Below, one piece after another: positions 9,190 through 21,400 of a DNA stretch of 64,000 bases (position 1 is its first letter; each line of letters opens with the position of its first letter). The DNA lies in assembly GCA_010909725.1 (NCBI GenBank), contig JAACMV010000022.1, forward strand, positions 248,001-312,000. Direction: 5' to 3'. A program made the translations under genes and the position numbers. This DNA comes from Picochlorum sp. 'celeri' (Eukaryota; Chlorophyta; Trebouxiophyceae). The notes beneath the pieces were generated by a model. The model was given only the letters and a program-made list of their open reading frames with translations. It was not told where the DNA came from and made no database searches.

Positions 9190-10503
9190 TTAATCCTCCA
9201 TGGCATCGCACACGGCCACAATGTTTGGAAAGTCTGGGTATGACTGAGCAAACATGACACACTTTTGCAAAACAGTAAATGTGATCCCCACATCTCTCAT
9301 GAATCGCAACATGTGTTCGAGTTGCATGTCAGCAGCAATTTTCTCGACAAATGCTCCAGAAGCATCGAAATACGACATATATTGCTCGGCGATATCACGC
9401 ATGCCACTGCCAGCACTAGAATCATCATTCAGGTTCGGTTCAAATTTATCCTCCAATTGCCAATAATGCCGTGATACGTTTCTCAAACGATCTGCTTGTT
9501 GCTGCAAGAATTCTCGTCTTAATTCTCGTATCTTGTTTCGCTGTTCTTCACTCACATTCATATCTTTCAATATCTCGATGGTTTTCTGTTTCTGCTCTGC
9601 CAATTGGCTCTCTGTGACCTGGGGTAAGAGCTCAACGCAGAGTTTTGGGTGATGCTGCAACGCAATATTCACCACAACTAAATATTCCTCATAGACTGGC
9701 AGCAAACGGGCCACAGCAGCCTTCCTTGCTTCATCATATTCAGGCGTGTTGTCCTTGCACACAAGATTTATCGGAAGATTGACATCATCAAACACTCTGA
9801 GAATGTTCTTGGCAAATTCCTTTGTGAATTTCATAAAATCTCCAGGTTTGAAATCCTGAAATATAGCTGAACTTTCCTCTGTCTTTGGCATTGACTTGAT
9901 CGCTACTCTCATCGCATCCAAGGCTTCTTCTACCTGGAGAAGATCCAAGTCTGAAGGATTTTCTGTCGACTCGAGAAGCTCTTGCCTCGCAAGTGCAGCA
10001 TCCTTGACTTTAACAGCAATTTCTTTCACGCTCTTGATCATACCACCCACACATATAGAACTTGAACTCTCTTCTAATGGCGTATCAGCGTCATCAATGG
10101 TCCGGCTTGAGGCCATGGTGCCAAGAACAGTGTCCCTGCTCCGTCTCGACGAGAAGGATGATGAACGATTGGTCTCCAAGGCCTCCACCGCATCCCCTTT
10201 GAATTTTAAAATATTTTCCAATAATTGAAGTCGTAGTTTACGTGCATAATATTCTGATTGTTCCTGACGAAGCTGCTCAACGGCTTGCTTCAGTTTCTTT
10301 TCCGTTTCCAAACGGAGTTGTTTCTTCTTCTCTCGGTATCGTTTCTGAATCACCTTGTTCTTCTCTCTCTTCTCTTCTTCAGTAACACGTTTCGGTGGTC
10401 CTCGTTTTCTAATAGCGAATGAGTCTTCTTGTGGGCTCACTCCTTGAGGAGCAGCAGATTGTGACAAGTCACTCTGCAGTCCACCGTCAGGATACTCCTT
10501 CAT
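9190..10503 (-). CDS. bZIP transcription factor
   Basis: A single-exon 437-residue protein. The basic region reads NKVIQKRYREKKKQ, keeping the bZIP N-x7-R core. It is followed by a short leucine-rich coiled coil (about residues 60-105). Residues ~110-437 form a long helical, mostly acidic C-terminal domain that contains no further motif I recognise. The basic-region placement near the N terminus and the large C-terminal helical domain resemble many protist and plant bZIPs, but target genes cannot be inferred. The 229 bp upstream of the stop side (8961-9189) hold no gene. Confidence 0.8.
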   Translation of the reverse strand: MKEYPDGGLQSDLSQSAAPQGVSPQEDSFAIRKRGPPKRVTEEEKREKNKVIQKRYREKKKQLRLETEKKLKQAVEQLRQEQSEYYARKLRLQLLENILKFKGDAVEALETNRSSSFSSRRSRDTVLGTMASSRTIDDADTPLEESSSSICVGGMIKSVKEIAVKVKDAALARQELLESTENPSDLDLLQVEEALDAMRVAIKSMPKTEESSAIFQDFKPGDFMKFTKEFAKNILRVFDDVNLPINLVCKDNTPEYDEARKAAVARLLPVYEEYLVVVNIALQHHPKLCVELLPQVTESQLAEQKQKTIEILKDMNVSEEQRNKIRELRREFLQQQADRLRNVSRHYWQLEDKFEPNLNDDSSAGSGMRDIAEQYMSYFDASGAFVEKIAADMQLEHMLRFMRDVGITFTVLQKCVMFAQSYPDFPNIVAVCDAMED

Positions 10504-10856
10504 ATCTACCCCATGAATTCAGGTAAAAAGCAAAGTAGCTTTGTTTCTTCAATGCATGCACATTGAAGTTATACAACTGGCATGGATTAAATTTGTCTAG
10601 GTAGATTTTGAGATTCTGATTTTACGCTCCGCGGTAGTACCATACATGGTATGGGCATGCGGCTCATCGCCTGCCTCGGTCACTGGCCAGTGCCCATGGG
10701 AAGCCAACTATGTCTCATGATGGCGCACGCCTCGCGCGTGTAACTTGGCTTAATTAGAACATTAAACACAGTGTTTTTGAACAGCGCGACTATGCAGGCA
10801 ATAAAAGTCATGAGGAGACTGCATTGTGAATGTAAAACGTCTCGATCGTCGATTGA
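10504..10856. other. Intergenic, divergent promoter region
   Basis: There is no coding frame that I trust. The stretch contains an imperfect palindrome CCATAC-ATG-GTATGG near 10640-10655 and a GC-richer patch. It separates divergently transcribed bZIP and AspH-like genes, so it should hold both promoters. Confidence 0.4.
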
Positions 10857-12122
10857 ATGATGGAGAAGCATGTAGTACGGTCTCTCCGACATGGAGACTA
10901 CCACGTGACCATGCAGCCGCGCGATTCTGCAAGGTCACGAGCCCATGCGATCCGACAGTATGTAAAACATACAAAAACATGTGCTCAGAAGAACGACATT
11001 GAGGCATTGGCTGGGGGACAGCCGACGGCGTGGGACCCTGAAGGTTTGCTTGGGGACGTGACGGGTGATACCAACCATCTTGCAAAAACCAAGAGGGCAT
11101 TCGCAGAGGTACCGACTGTGGCACCAGAAGAGCGTGGATTTGGGGCGCAAGTGGAGGCTGCGTTCTTGGACGTTTTTGCAGGAGTGAATGCAGCACCAAG
11201 AGTGCTGGATAGCTTTCAGCGGCTCTGCAGAGGAGAAGAATATGTTCATCTTTGGCCTGGGAAAGGAGTTCAGCGGGCTGGGAGTTTTATGGAGGGGTTG
11301 ACAGCTGAGCCATTCCCTGATATCGAGGAGAAGGGGTATGAGTGGTTGAAGGATGTGGAAGATCATGCTGATGTGATTCGGAAAGAGTTTCAAGCAGCCA
11401 TGAAGGATCCTGGGTCCATGCTGGTTGTTGGCAATAGAGTATGGGCAAAAGCGGCAAGAGAAGAAGCAGTATCGTATGGTCCAAACTGGAGGACTCTTGT
11501 TTTGCAAGACAGGGGTGTGTGGGATGAATCAAACATCAAATTGTTCCCCAAAACACACAAATTACTTTTGGATATTCAAGGTATGGATGGCGTGGATATT
11601 GTTTTAATCGTGTATCCTACTAACTATTACCATGTATTTCTCTCTGCAGCGCCAACATTGGAAGTCTTTTTCGCAAGGCAGGATGGAAAGACTGGGATCA
11701 AATCTCACACAGATAATGCAAACTTTATCCAAACAACCCATCTTGGTATTGATGTTCCAGAAGGAGAATGCTGGATTAAAGTCGGTGAGCACACACGCGA
11801 ATGGATGAATGGTAAAATTATCATATGCGATACGAGTTTCATGCATGAGACGGAGAATGAGTCAGAGAATGACAGATATGTTCTCATCATGAGGCATTGG
11901 CATCCAGAGGTGACAGCAATTGAAAAGATTGCTAATGAATTTCTGTTCGCCGCATTAGACAATGGAACGGACACTGGTCTTGTCACTGCTCAGAAGCATG
12001 CATTGCGAAAGATCAAAGGGCTCAGAGCAGCCAGTTCTAGCGCAGCGTCGAATGGAGGTAGTGGTGGATTTGGTGGTGGCAGTTTGAAGAAAAAGCCAGG
12101 ACAGAAGAAGAAGAGGAAGTAG
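10857..12122 (+). CDS. Aspartyl/asparaginyl beta-hydroxylase (AspH) family 2OG-Fe(II) dioxygenase
   Basis: Two exons, 10857-11580 and 11650-12122, give 398 residues. The domain begins near FPKTHKLL, continues into LEVFFARQDGKTGIKSHTDN and HLGIDVPEGECWIKVG, and ends with DTSFMHETEN and RYVLIMRHWHPE. These supply the two iron-ligand histidines and the 2-oxoglutarate-binding arginine of AspH-type enzymes, which hydroxylate Asp/Asn side chains. The 69-bp intron 11581-11649 (GTATGG...TGCAG) is a multiple of three without a stop, so the frame reads through it. Removing it joins LLLDIQ to APTLEVFF as the family expects. The C terminus is Gly/Ser then Lys-rich, possibly nuclear. Confidence 0.85.
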   Translation: MMEKHVVRSLRHGDYHVTMQPRDSARSRAHAIRQYVKHTKTCAQKNDIEALAGGQPTAWDPEGLLGDVTGDTNHLAKTKRAFAEVPTVAPEERGFGAQVEAAFLDVFAGVNAAPRVLDSFQRLCRGEEYVHLWPGKGVQRAGSFMEGLTAEPFPDIEEKGYEWLKDVEDHADVIRKEFQAAMKDPGSMLVVGNRVWAKAAREEAVSYGPNWRTLVLQDRGVWDESNIKLFPKTHKLLLDIQGMDGVDIVLIVYPTNYYHVFLSAAPTLEVFFARQDGKTGIKSHTDNANFIQTTHLGIDVPEGECWIKVGEHTREWMNGKIIICDTSFMHETENESENDRYVLIMRHWHPEVTAIEKIANEFLFAALDNGTDTGLVTAQKHALRKIKGLRAASSSAASNGGSGGFGGGSLKKKPGQKKKRK

Positions 12123-12217
12123 TAGCATTATCCACATTCCTGTAATTTAATATATTTATTTGAATTTTTATATCCTGTACCGCACAAGAAGATCAGTACT
12201 ACTGTAGAAAACGTGAG

Positions 12218-12754
12218 ATGATGCCTGGGCAGGATGTTCAAATCGTACGAGTACAAACGCCTTCTCAGCTGGATGCGTTCAAGCGCCTTGCGGTTGCATA
12301 TTTAGATTGGTTGAGTGAAGATTTACATTTCCAGGGAGTCGATGACGAAATGGCCACACTTCCAGGAGTATACGCAGAGGACAATAAGGGGGTCATGTTG
12401 CTCGCAACCCTTCCTTCCGAAGGAGGGACCAGCGTCGGTACAGCAGCCATTCGACCATTGCAGGGTAAACAGAGAAGCGGAATCGAAGAAATTAATGGCC
12501 TTCCGGTGACTGATATATGCGAATTGAAACGAGTGTTTGTGGACGTTGAGCACCAACGACATGGTATTGGAAAACGTCTTGTGAAGGAGGCAATCTCGAT
12601 AGCGGCGCAGTATGGCTACAAGGCAATGGTATTGGATACACTGGAACGATTAGAAGGAGCAAACCGAATGTATTACGCTCTAGGATTCGAGAACTGCATA
12701 GATTATAGTCATTGCCCACTGGAAGGGCCATTGTATTTTTTCCTCAGACTCTGA
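12218..12754 (+). CDS. GNAT-family N-acetyltransferase
   Basis: A single-exon 178-residue protein that is essentially one GNAT domain. Motif A is visible as ELKRVFVDVEHQRHGIGKRL, containing the acetyl-CoA pyrophosphate loop R/Q-x-x-G-I/x-G. It is followed by a helix, YKAMVLDTL (motif B strand) and NRMYYALGFEN, the usual Tyr-containing C-terminal element. The substrate is not evident; bacterial-like small-molecule GNATs have the same length. It starts 95 bp after the AspH-like gene on the same strand and converges on MIS12. Confidence 0.85.
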   Translation: MMPGQDVQIVRVQTPSQLDAFKRLAVAYLDWLSEDLHFQGVDDEMATLPGVYAEDNKGVMLLATLPSEGGTSVGTAAIRPLQGKQRSGIEEINGLPVTDICELKRVFVDVEHQRHGIGKRLVKEAISIAAQYGYKAMVLDTLERLEGANRMYYALGFENCIDYSHCPLEGPLYFFLRL

Positions 12755-12837
12755 ACATCAAGGTACATCATTGTCTGGGTGTATTGTTTCAAGTAGAGTA
12801 TGTAGTCATGTACTAGTCAGTCAGTCTAAAAATGCGA

Positions 12838-13812
12838 TTATTTTTTTAGTAAAGATTCCCTGAATGCTCGTAAACTGTCAGCAGAGGCCTGTTTCACTGA
12901 TGAATAATGAGACGCAATTTCCTTCTCCACATCTTTTTCTGCACACAACACCATCATATAATCCATGACGCACGTCACATTCAATCGCAACAAGAATACG
13001 ATACTACACAATACGCACCATGTGCCTCACTCCCCTGAGCTAGGACATCAACCATCTTTGAATCCACCACATCATCCCCTGATACCCCCACCAAGGAATG
13101 CAATCTTTCTAATTTCTGCTCTACATCAGACCCTTTCTGCACTATATACGCAACATCCTCTTCTAATCGTGTCGTCGACCCCACCACATTCGGCACAGAC
13201 TCCAACTCTGCCATCTTCTTCTTCACATCCTCCATCAATGCATCAAGAAAGGCAATCGTCGATCTAATATCCCTAGACTTTTGTTTATCATTCGCAATAT
13301 CCACCTGTAACGCCTTCAGCTCCTCATCCACCCGTTTCTCCTCTTCCTCATCCACCTGCACAGCGTCTTCAGGCGCTGTCCCAGCAGAACTCGCCAACAA
13401 CCCAGGAGGCACTTTGAATATCTCCGCCAACGCGTACTCTTCAAACACTTTCATCCTCTTTTTAATTTCCATACGCAAATCCTGGTACAACCCAGCCGTT
13501 CCCTGAAGAAGAACAGTCAACTGCTCAGGAGTCAGTTCCTCAGCAAGGTCTTGCCGAAGAGCGCCATCTAATTCTTCAAAGCCAGTCGCGCAGTGCAGCT
13601 CCACCTGCGTTGATATAAATAAACATATTGAACAAATAATCACCATACTATCCTTAGAAAAAGGAGAAGAACAGGTGTTCAAAGTCGTTGTCATTCCAAC
13701 CAACAGTCCAACGCACCGCATTGTACACATCGTCCACAAAGGCTGTCGGATCAACATTAAGATTTATTTCAGGTGTATTGGACGTGCCATCATCACCATT
13801 CCCCTCCGCCAT
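12838..13812 (-). CDS. MIS12: MIS12-like kinetochore protein
   Basis: I reconstruct three exons: 13812-13717, 13604-13019 and 12938-12838, with GTGCGT...CAG introns of 112 and 80 bp, giving 260 residues. The ATG at 13812 lies in ACCATGG. The first junction gives FVDDVYNAVELHCATGFEEL, the paired helix of the MIS12 N terminus. Further on, FEEYALAEIFKVPPGLL matches the conserved ...IFxxPxxLL element of MIS12, followed by coiled coils. MIS12 links inner kinetochore CENP-C to KNL1/NDC80. The third exon recovers a basic helical C terminus ending in LLKK. Assignment is by pattern; identity to known MIS12 proteins is low, as usual in this family. Confidence 0.7.
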
Positions 13813-14136
13813 GGTGATTCCAGAGTCAACCACAACAGGTCGCACGTTGTTTCTCGCTACAGAACCAACCCTTGACCTTTATATTGGAAGATGCGCCAAT
13901 GATAAGACACGGAAAGATTGTTGTAATTCAAACGAGCCATCGTGTGGTTGGAATTCAGGCCATATGGCCTGATTCGTGTTGACTGTTGTGTCCATGACTG
14001 ATCGACTACAGGTATCCGGTCAACGGATGTGTGCGATGGGAGTATCACAATGTATGTTTTATGTGGCATGATAAGGAGTTATACCAGGGCATCGTGACTA
14101 TTCGGTGTGATAAAAACAAGATAAAAATATATTGAA
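13813..14136. other. Intergenic, divergent promoter region
   Basis: This is a 324-bp region between the divergent MIS12 and NUP155 genes. I see no gene, RNA or repeat in it. Confidence 0.4.
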
Positions 14137-17100
14137 ATGAATGGGACATATTCTTTGCCCCCTCCTGAAGCGTGGGCATCGGATGGCCTTCATGGTAGTG
14201 GACGTCACATGGTCACTGTCCAATCCACCGTTGCTGGGAACGATTCTTCAGTTTTGGGAAGCGGAAGTTTCGATGTAGCTAATGATGCGTGGAAGCATTG
14301 TAAAGATGTGTCTCGAGATGATGCTCGGCCACCTGATGTGTATGAATTATTGTCTCATAGTGTGGGAGAAACGCAGTATGCGTTTCCTCCGAAAGGGGTA
14401 TGTGTGCTATGGTTCTTATTTTGTATAGATGTTCGTAATTAATGGGGAGAATATGTGTGTTGCAGTGGCCTGCGCAGGTCCGTATGGTGTCTCCCATGGT
14501 AAATGAAATGCCAAAAATGGTCATGGAGCGATATTCTGCGTGTCAGACTGTGGCGTTTTGTGGTGTATTTCCTGAGATTAAGCGAGCATGGGCTTCTGTT
14601 GATAATACCTTGTTTTTGTGGAGATATGATCGGTGGCAGGACGTGCCAATTGAGTATCACATTGGTGATCAACCGATTGTTGCTGCTGGGATAGTTGTGC
14701 CAAAAGCAAACGTGTTTCAGGCAGCTGTGCAGCATGTGTTGGTGCTGTGTACGACAACAGAAATATGCTTTATTGGCGTGTGTCATGAAGGGAACGATTT
14801 CGATGAGGTGACATTGCAACGATTGCCGCAGTATACAGTGTCGACTGATAATGTGTCCATGATCTCAGTGGCATCGACACAGGATGGGCGAGTGTTTCTT
14901 GGGGGGTCTGATGGAAATGTGTATGAGATTATTTATGCTGCGAAGGATACTTGGAGGACAAAGAGATGTGTGAAAGTGTGTCATACGAGGGGTATCAAGG
15001 CATATTTGCCATCGTTTATTCCTTCTAGTTTGCTTGGTTCAGTGCAGCCTATTGTTCAGATTGTTGTCGATGATGAGAGGCATATACTGTATACGAGATC
15101 GCAAAGTTCAGTTATACATGTGTTTGATTTAGGAGAGCATGGGAAAGATGCGCCTTCAAAGGTGGCTGAAACTGTGGATTTTGCAGTGGATGCATCGCGG
15201 GCATTAGGGGGTAGAGAGGTGTTTGGGCGTGGGGCTGGTGATAAGAAAGGAGGGAGGATTGTGTATATGGCGCCTGTGTTTACGAAGAGTAGTAGGAGGA
15301 TTCAGTTGTTGACTGTTACGGCTGATGGACGGCGGGTGTATTGGTCTGTCATGTCTTCTAGATCGTCTGCGTCTCGTCCGGATCGTCTCAAGGCTGAGAT
15401 TGCCAGGAGAGCAGTTCCTATTCCTACTGGAGGCAGGTCATATAGTAGCATGGGAAGATCGTTGGAAGTTCTTGCTGCATGTGCTGTGTCTGATACATTG
15501 ATTTTAGCAGAGTCTAATGCCAGCGAGGGGAGGACATCGCTGTTTTTAATCACTAGAGATTCAACCATTCCTCCAGTTGGGACGGCGACTGGGGCTCTTT
15601 GCACGGTTCCAGGACTACGAGAGTCTGTTTCGCAATTGGAATTCCCTTTGCCGGGTGAAGCATGCGTCATTAGGGATATTCCACGGGAGTCTGGCAAGGT
15701 GGTTGGAATGAATCATCCAGAATATGCAGTTTCTCAGAGGTTTGCAGTAGCGACCACTGCAGGGGTTGCAGAGGTAGAAATGCTGAGTCCTACTGATACA
15801 TTATCTCAGATTCTTGTAGAAGGAGACAAAGACGCCATTGAAATGTTCTTCTCATCGTATGGTGCAGTAGAAGCAGCTGCCATGTGCATCCATTTGGCAT
15901 GTGGATCGTCATCATCGTCCAAATCTGTCTCTGGACTTGCAGAAGCTGCTCTTGATGATCCTCGATTATGCGGCCAACCAGAGATTGCACCTGCGCAGCA
16001 AACTGATGGTACAAGAGGGGAAGAGCCAGCGGCACATCTTCCAAGCGGATTTGATATGGGCGCTGTTGTTCCCATTGCAGAGCCAGAGTGGTCTGCAGCC
16101 CACAAAGGGCTCTGCCTCGTCGTGTCTAGATTATTGCGTGGCGTGTGGGATGATCCGATGTTCAAATATTCTTCGTCTGCCCCAGATTTATTGTCATGCA
16201 CCATCAGTTTGGACAAATTGGAGTCTATGTGTGAGACATTGCGAGATTTGGCCGAGTTTTTGTCCAGATACATTCATAGAAGGAAGAGCGGTCGCTCCAA
16301 TGGCCTGGCCGAATATATTAATGAGGCTCCAATCAACAAGAGACAAAAGCTAGAGGATGCTATTCGAGCTGAATTGAAGAGGACGGAGCAAGTGAAAGCT
16401 CTTGTTTCCAGGGTTGCAGATGGGTGCTTCTTGTTGATGGTCCTGTCAACCCATAATATTTCTCGTCTCGCAGCTCGAATGGAAAGTGGGGCGCGTCGCA
16501 TTCTCAGATCCTTGCGGTTCAGGGATTGGATGTCACAGGAAGAGGGAGACATGGCAGCTTCACAATTGATTGCAGCCCTCATCTCGGAGCATCTGACAGA
16601 CGCAGGGGAATTCTCCAACGAGCTTGCTGTGACATTGCAGAGAGGATGTCCTTCATATTTCAAAGATGACGATCGCAAGTATTATGATGCTCGTAGTCTT
16701 TTGCGAAAAGCAGAAGGTGCAAACTCTCCTGTCGACAGAGAGAACATTATCAAAGAGGCTGTTGCACTCTTGATGCATGTTCCTCTATCCTCCGACTTGG
16801 CACAAGTTATACCGCAATTAGCAATGCTAAGGGCGTTTGATTATATTGTTGAGCTAGCGGTCAAGGTATGTTGATCTATGTATGCGTATATCCATCTGTT
16901 CCACGATGCCCTCACATGAGTTCCTCTGCCTTCTGCAGAAAGCAAGTGCTGTGGACCCCTCAAACCTAGCATTAGAGCAAGACCCATCCGTGTCTCAACC
17001 GGCAAAGGCGAAAAGATTGGAATCTTGTTATGTACATCTGTGCGACCTTTTGAGAGTTTTGAAGGACACCTCAGGAAAAAAAGCCCCAGCATCCTTGGAA

Positions 17101-18393
17101 ACTTTTGAGAAGAGTCTGAAAAGAGAAGAGAAGGCTGCACTTGCGGCGGTTCTAATTCGCCACACGGCAGCATCTGAGGATCCAATATTGCACGAAAGTG
17201 TATACGAAACTCTGATACAGATAAATTGCATACAGGATCTACTTGGCATGGGAGGAGAGACGCTTGAAAACTACCTTTTCCAAAGCAGTGGGCTGACATC
17301 AGCAATGACAGGGCTCCCTGCAGAGCCATTGACGGCAGAACAGGTGTTACATGCAGAGGTTCTTGCAAAATATTATGTTAAAGTGAAAGAATATGCGGCA
17401 GCAGCAGGTGTTTATGAGCATCTAGCATTCCAAGTTGCAGATGTTATTGAGCCGCCTAGACCAACCTTGGAAAAGCGTGTTGAATACTTGGAATCTGCAG
17501 TTCTCCAAGCACGGTCTTGCGGTGACTCTGGCCTGGTTGATAGGTTAGCTACGAAGACTGAGCTCGGGCATATACAAATTAAGATTGAAAGTATGCTGAG
17601 AAGTAAGGGACTCTTGGGTCAAGATTCCGGGGAGGACTTGCAGAGGGTACCGCGGACGCTGTTGTCCTTGGAAGAACTTTATAATGATATTGCTCGCAAA
17701 CATAACCTTTGGAGAGAATGCTTGGAACTAATCAATATTGCCTCGTTCAATGATACTGCCTATGTGAGGCAGCTCTGGGATCTGTATATGGAGCATGAAT
17801 GGATGGAAGTATGGGGAAGGAGACCAGAAGAGGAACAGAGTTCTTTAGATGCCTTGGATGCCATGTGCTCAGCTGTGTCTTCATTAGGAAGATCTTTCTA
17901 TCCAAATGAAAACAGCCTACCAATGGCATCGATTTTGTGTCGATTTGAGCAAGCAGCAGCTGGTCAGTGGCCAATTGATTCTGGGATTGCTCCTTCTGCA
18001 GGACCAAGCATCGTCCGTCAAAATCTTCTAAATCTCTGCTGTGACTCTTATGAAAATGCTATAAAATCTTACGATTCCCTCATGACTGTGAGGAGCAGTG
18101 GACCCAATGGAGCTGAGTTACACAATCCTGATTTCAGGTTTAGAGTCTTATGTTCGATCAAAGATTTGGTTGATGATGCCTTGCAAGGTGGTTTGGATCA
18201 GTTCAGTAACATCGGTAGCCATTTGCATACTAAGCGAAGGCTTTTGGGAATCCTAGCTTCAGCATGCGAATCTTACGCTGCTGAGTCTAGACAGCTAGGA
18301 CTGGTAGCAGGTGAGCAACTTGGAAAAGAATTTGACACAACAGCTGAGAAAATTGAAGCAAAGCTTCGCAGTATCTCGTCCACCATCATTTGA
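14137..18393 (+). CDS. NUP155: Nucleoporin NUP155/NUP170 family
   Basis: Three exons, 14137-14397, 14466-16865 and 16939-18393, are separated by 68- and 73-bp introns (both GTATGT...GCAG) and give 1371 residues, close to vertebrate NUP155 (~1390). The N-terminal half carries the family beta-propeller signature: CGVFPEIKRAWASVDNTLFLWRY, LPQYTVSTDNVSMISVASTQDGRVFLGG, and ERHILYTRSQSSVIHVFDLG. The rest is an alpha-solenoid. NUP155 is a scaffold nucleoporin of the inner ring of the nuclear pore. The gene ends 73 bp before the stop of the convergent VPS8 gene. Confidence 0.93.
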
Positions 18394-18466
18394 TAAATAT
18401 TACAGATTCATGATTTAAAATGAATCAATACATGATTGAATGCATCATAGTGTGTAATAGAGCAGT

Positions 18467-21400
18467 CTATACTTTTCCAGCAAGCTTGTGATACGCGTCC
18501 CACATGGCTTGCACAGAATCCTGAGTTGACACTCGCGAAGAAATATCTGTTGCAGCATGGTAGAATTTGAGACATTTTAGGAGCGTCATAATCACATCCC
18601 GGATCGCATTCACTGGCGAATCCTCGTATTTGTGGATGGCATCCACTATAATTGGCTGAACATCAGTATACATGGAAGCACCATCCAAGGTCTTCTCTAT
18701 ACATCCCAACAGAACAATCTTGGATGTGCCTTTTATGGTCCCACGATGAAATGGTTCTATGTATGCCGATAAAAGATGTATCCAAAAGTCTTTGGGGGCG
18801 GATGCCGTAGCACTAGGATCCACATGGTCTTGGGAGGACCTGGCACAAAGATCAACTGCACGCTTGCATACTGTCTCTACTTTTTGAGCGTATGTCTCTG
18901 CATTTTCAGGGGTGCACTCGAATAAGCGGTTGTTGGAGTTCTCTATTTCTTTCATGAATATTTCGAATGCTCCTTTGAAATCTCCTTTTCTCTCCAACAG
19001 AAATGCAGACGCCTGATGAAGATTGTATTCTGCGCAATATTCCAGACAGTCATCAATGTCATACGAGTCTGTTGTTCTCAAATACTCCATGACATTTTCA
19101 GGCTCAAATCTGCACATTAACCGTAGATAGAGACTTGCAGTCGACTGATCATTGATCAAATTGAACCATGCAGCATATTCAGGCTCCTGCACAAAAGAAC
19201 AAACATTCAGATCATGCATGATATCTGTCCAAAAGCAGACCAAGTTTATAAACTAAATCATACCAGGGGCTTTTGCATGTCGATGCCTGAGGCTGAACTG
19301 GGAATCTGGTCTTTGAGTATTGATATAACAGACTGCAAAAAGTTAAACTGAAGATTTGAATCAGAATTCAAAGCTTCCAAAATCTCTTTCTGATTATTGC
19401 CTGAAAATTCTAGAGCAATCTCAGCACTAACATCAGGATCAATTTCGACCAATTGAGGGTACAATTTCAAGGATGCATCTCGAAACGTATCCCTCTTCTG
19501 CTTTGAGATACTGTTATCGCTCAAAATGTCCCTGTAGAATTTGAGTGCACGTCTGTTCTCACGCTCATCCCTCAAAATGCACTCCATGGCTGCCATATAT
19601 TGCCCTTTCATGTACATAATCTGAGCCTCAGAGGAAGAAAACCGGGCTTTACGAGCCAACTCCAGAAGCCTATCATCAGACACATCCTTAGAGTTTGATA
19701 CCACTTCCGTGAAGATCTTCTGACAAGCATCGAATGCAGTTTCATCAGTAAATTGCAAACTAGAAACGTATTTGAGGACCGAGTATATTATATCCTTTGG
19801 TATCGAAGCCCTGTTCGATGAAACATGATGTGCAATGAATTGCAATTTTGACTCAGTTCCCACTGGCATTTGATCGACAGACGTCGAAAGATCGTCCTCA
19901 TCAAGTAAGTCCACAACTCGATTAACAGCAGCCTGACTCAGCGTTTGAAGTTCATGTGGTGAAGATTGTGCCCCTGAGGTATGTGCATCAGAGCCTTGTT
20001 GCTCCCATATATCCTTCTCAAGTGCATCCCATGATGACAACAACCTTTGTAGCATACCCAGAATTCTCTTCGCGTCCATCTCACATAAAAACGAAAGAAC
20101 TGGTCGATGAGGATACACATTGTATATATCATCCCCAGACTTGGTGACTGCCAAATTCGCGACAGATTCCCATAACCGAACCACTTCCTGGATTTGATCC
20201 TTTGTAGAGTAAAGGACAAAATCCATCATTTGCAGTCTCATTTCCTGTTCTCGTTCAAAATCACTTTTCCCGGTACCTGGTGGATACTTGTTCCCAGATA
20301 AACACGTGTCAATATACACCAGAAGTTTTTGTGTCAATCCATTGCCCCTTCCTGACTTGTGCTCATCAACTGCAGCGGCAAATAAAAGCGCAGCTGGGCT
20401 CTTATAGTCCTTCATCGCTCTTGAGAAAATGTACAAAACCACAGAGAAAAGTTGATGCTTGATACACAGCGGTATGAGCTGGTTCAGATCCAGAGATCCC
20501 ACATCAAACCTCAAAATCACACGTTCTATTCTCTGAATTTCTAGTCGTGCCACAAAATACTCTACCAAACTCTGAATTATCTGAGGGGGCAAATCGCTTG
20601 AAACCCTTCGATCCAGTATTGCACTTTCCAGGTTCTCTAAGAAGCAATGCCAGGGAGAAGGCTCTATTTTAAGAGTTTCAGAGACGTGTCCCTGGTCCTT
20701 CAACAGAGGAACAATCTCATCATACAAAAAATCAAGTCGATCAGCCAACAAGCACACATCAATTGACAAGACGATTGCTTGTCTCATTCTATAAATGTTA
20801 CTATCCGTTCGATCACTCAATACCTGACTGAGAGCCTGTTGTATGTACATGACCATCAATGCTAAAAGCTGCTTCTTCAGTGTTGCACCTTCCCGAGGGA
20901 ATGCCACGTTGGAAGGCCATGTACCCCTTTGCACGACTTCTGAACCTATTTCCAGACGATGGAAAAGTATGACAGCATGAGACAACGCATCCCCTGGAAG
21001 ATTCTTTGCCACCAATGCTCCAACCTTCTGCTGCCAGGTGAGCAGCTGTACAACTCGTACCCCAAGCGATGTCAGAAGCATAATATCAGGACCGCCCAGA
21101 ACAGATCCACTCCAAACAAGCTGCCCATCCAGCAAATCTTCAGAAGGCTGAGGTATGATCCAATCTTGAAAGCAGTTGCGCTCAATATTTGGAATATTCT
21201 TGCATACAACATCATCATCATCCCTGCCGAGATACTGTTCAGGAAGCAACAATTGCACGCATGTCTTCTCCGTTTCCTGCTCATGATGGACTATTCCTAG
21301 CACGCCTAATTCCGATAAAAATGCAACACCCTGAATCGTTGCCTCACACTGTAAACTCTTTTGTTTTGTAACCTTCACTGTGGACATGCCTTTTTTCAAC

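Noticed and set aside
13675..13757. Start of the MIS12 ORF at 13757
   Set aside because: It lies in intron 1 and upstream of the true exon 1 frame; its first ~50 residues are not protein-like.
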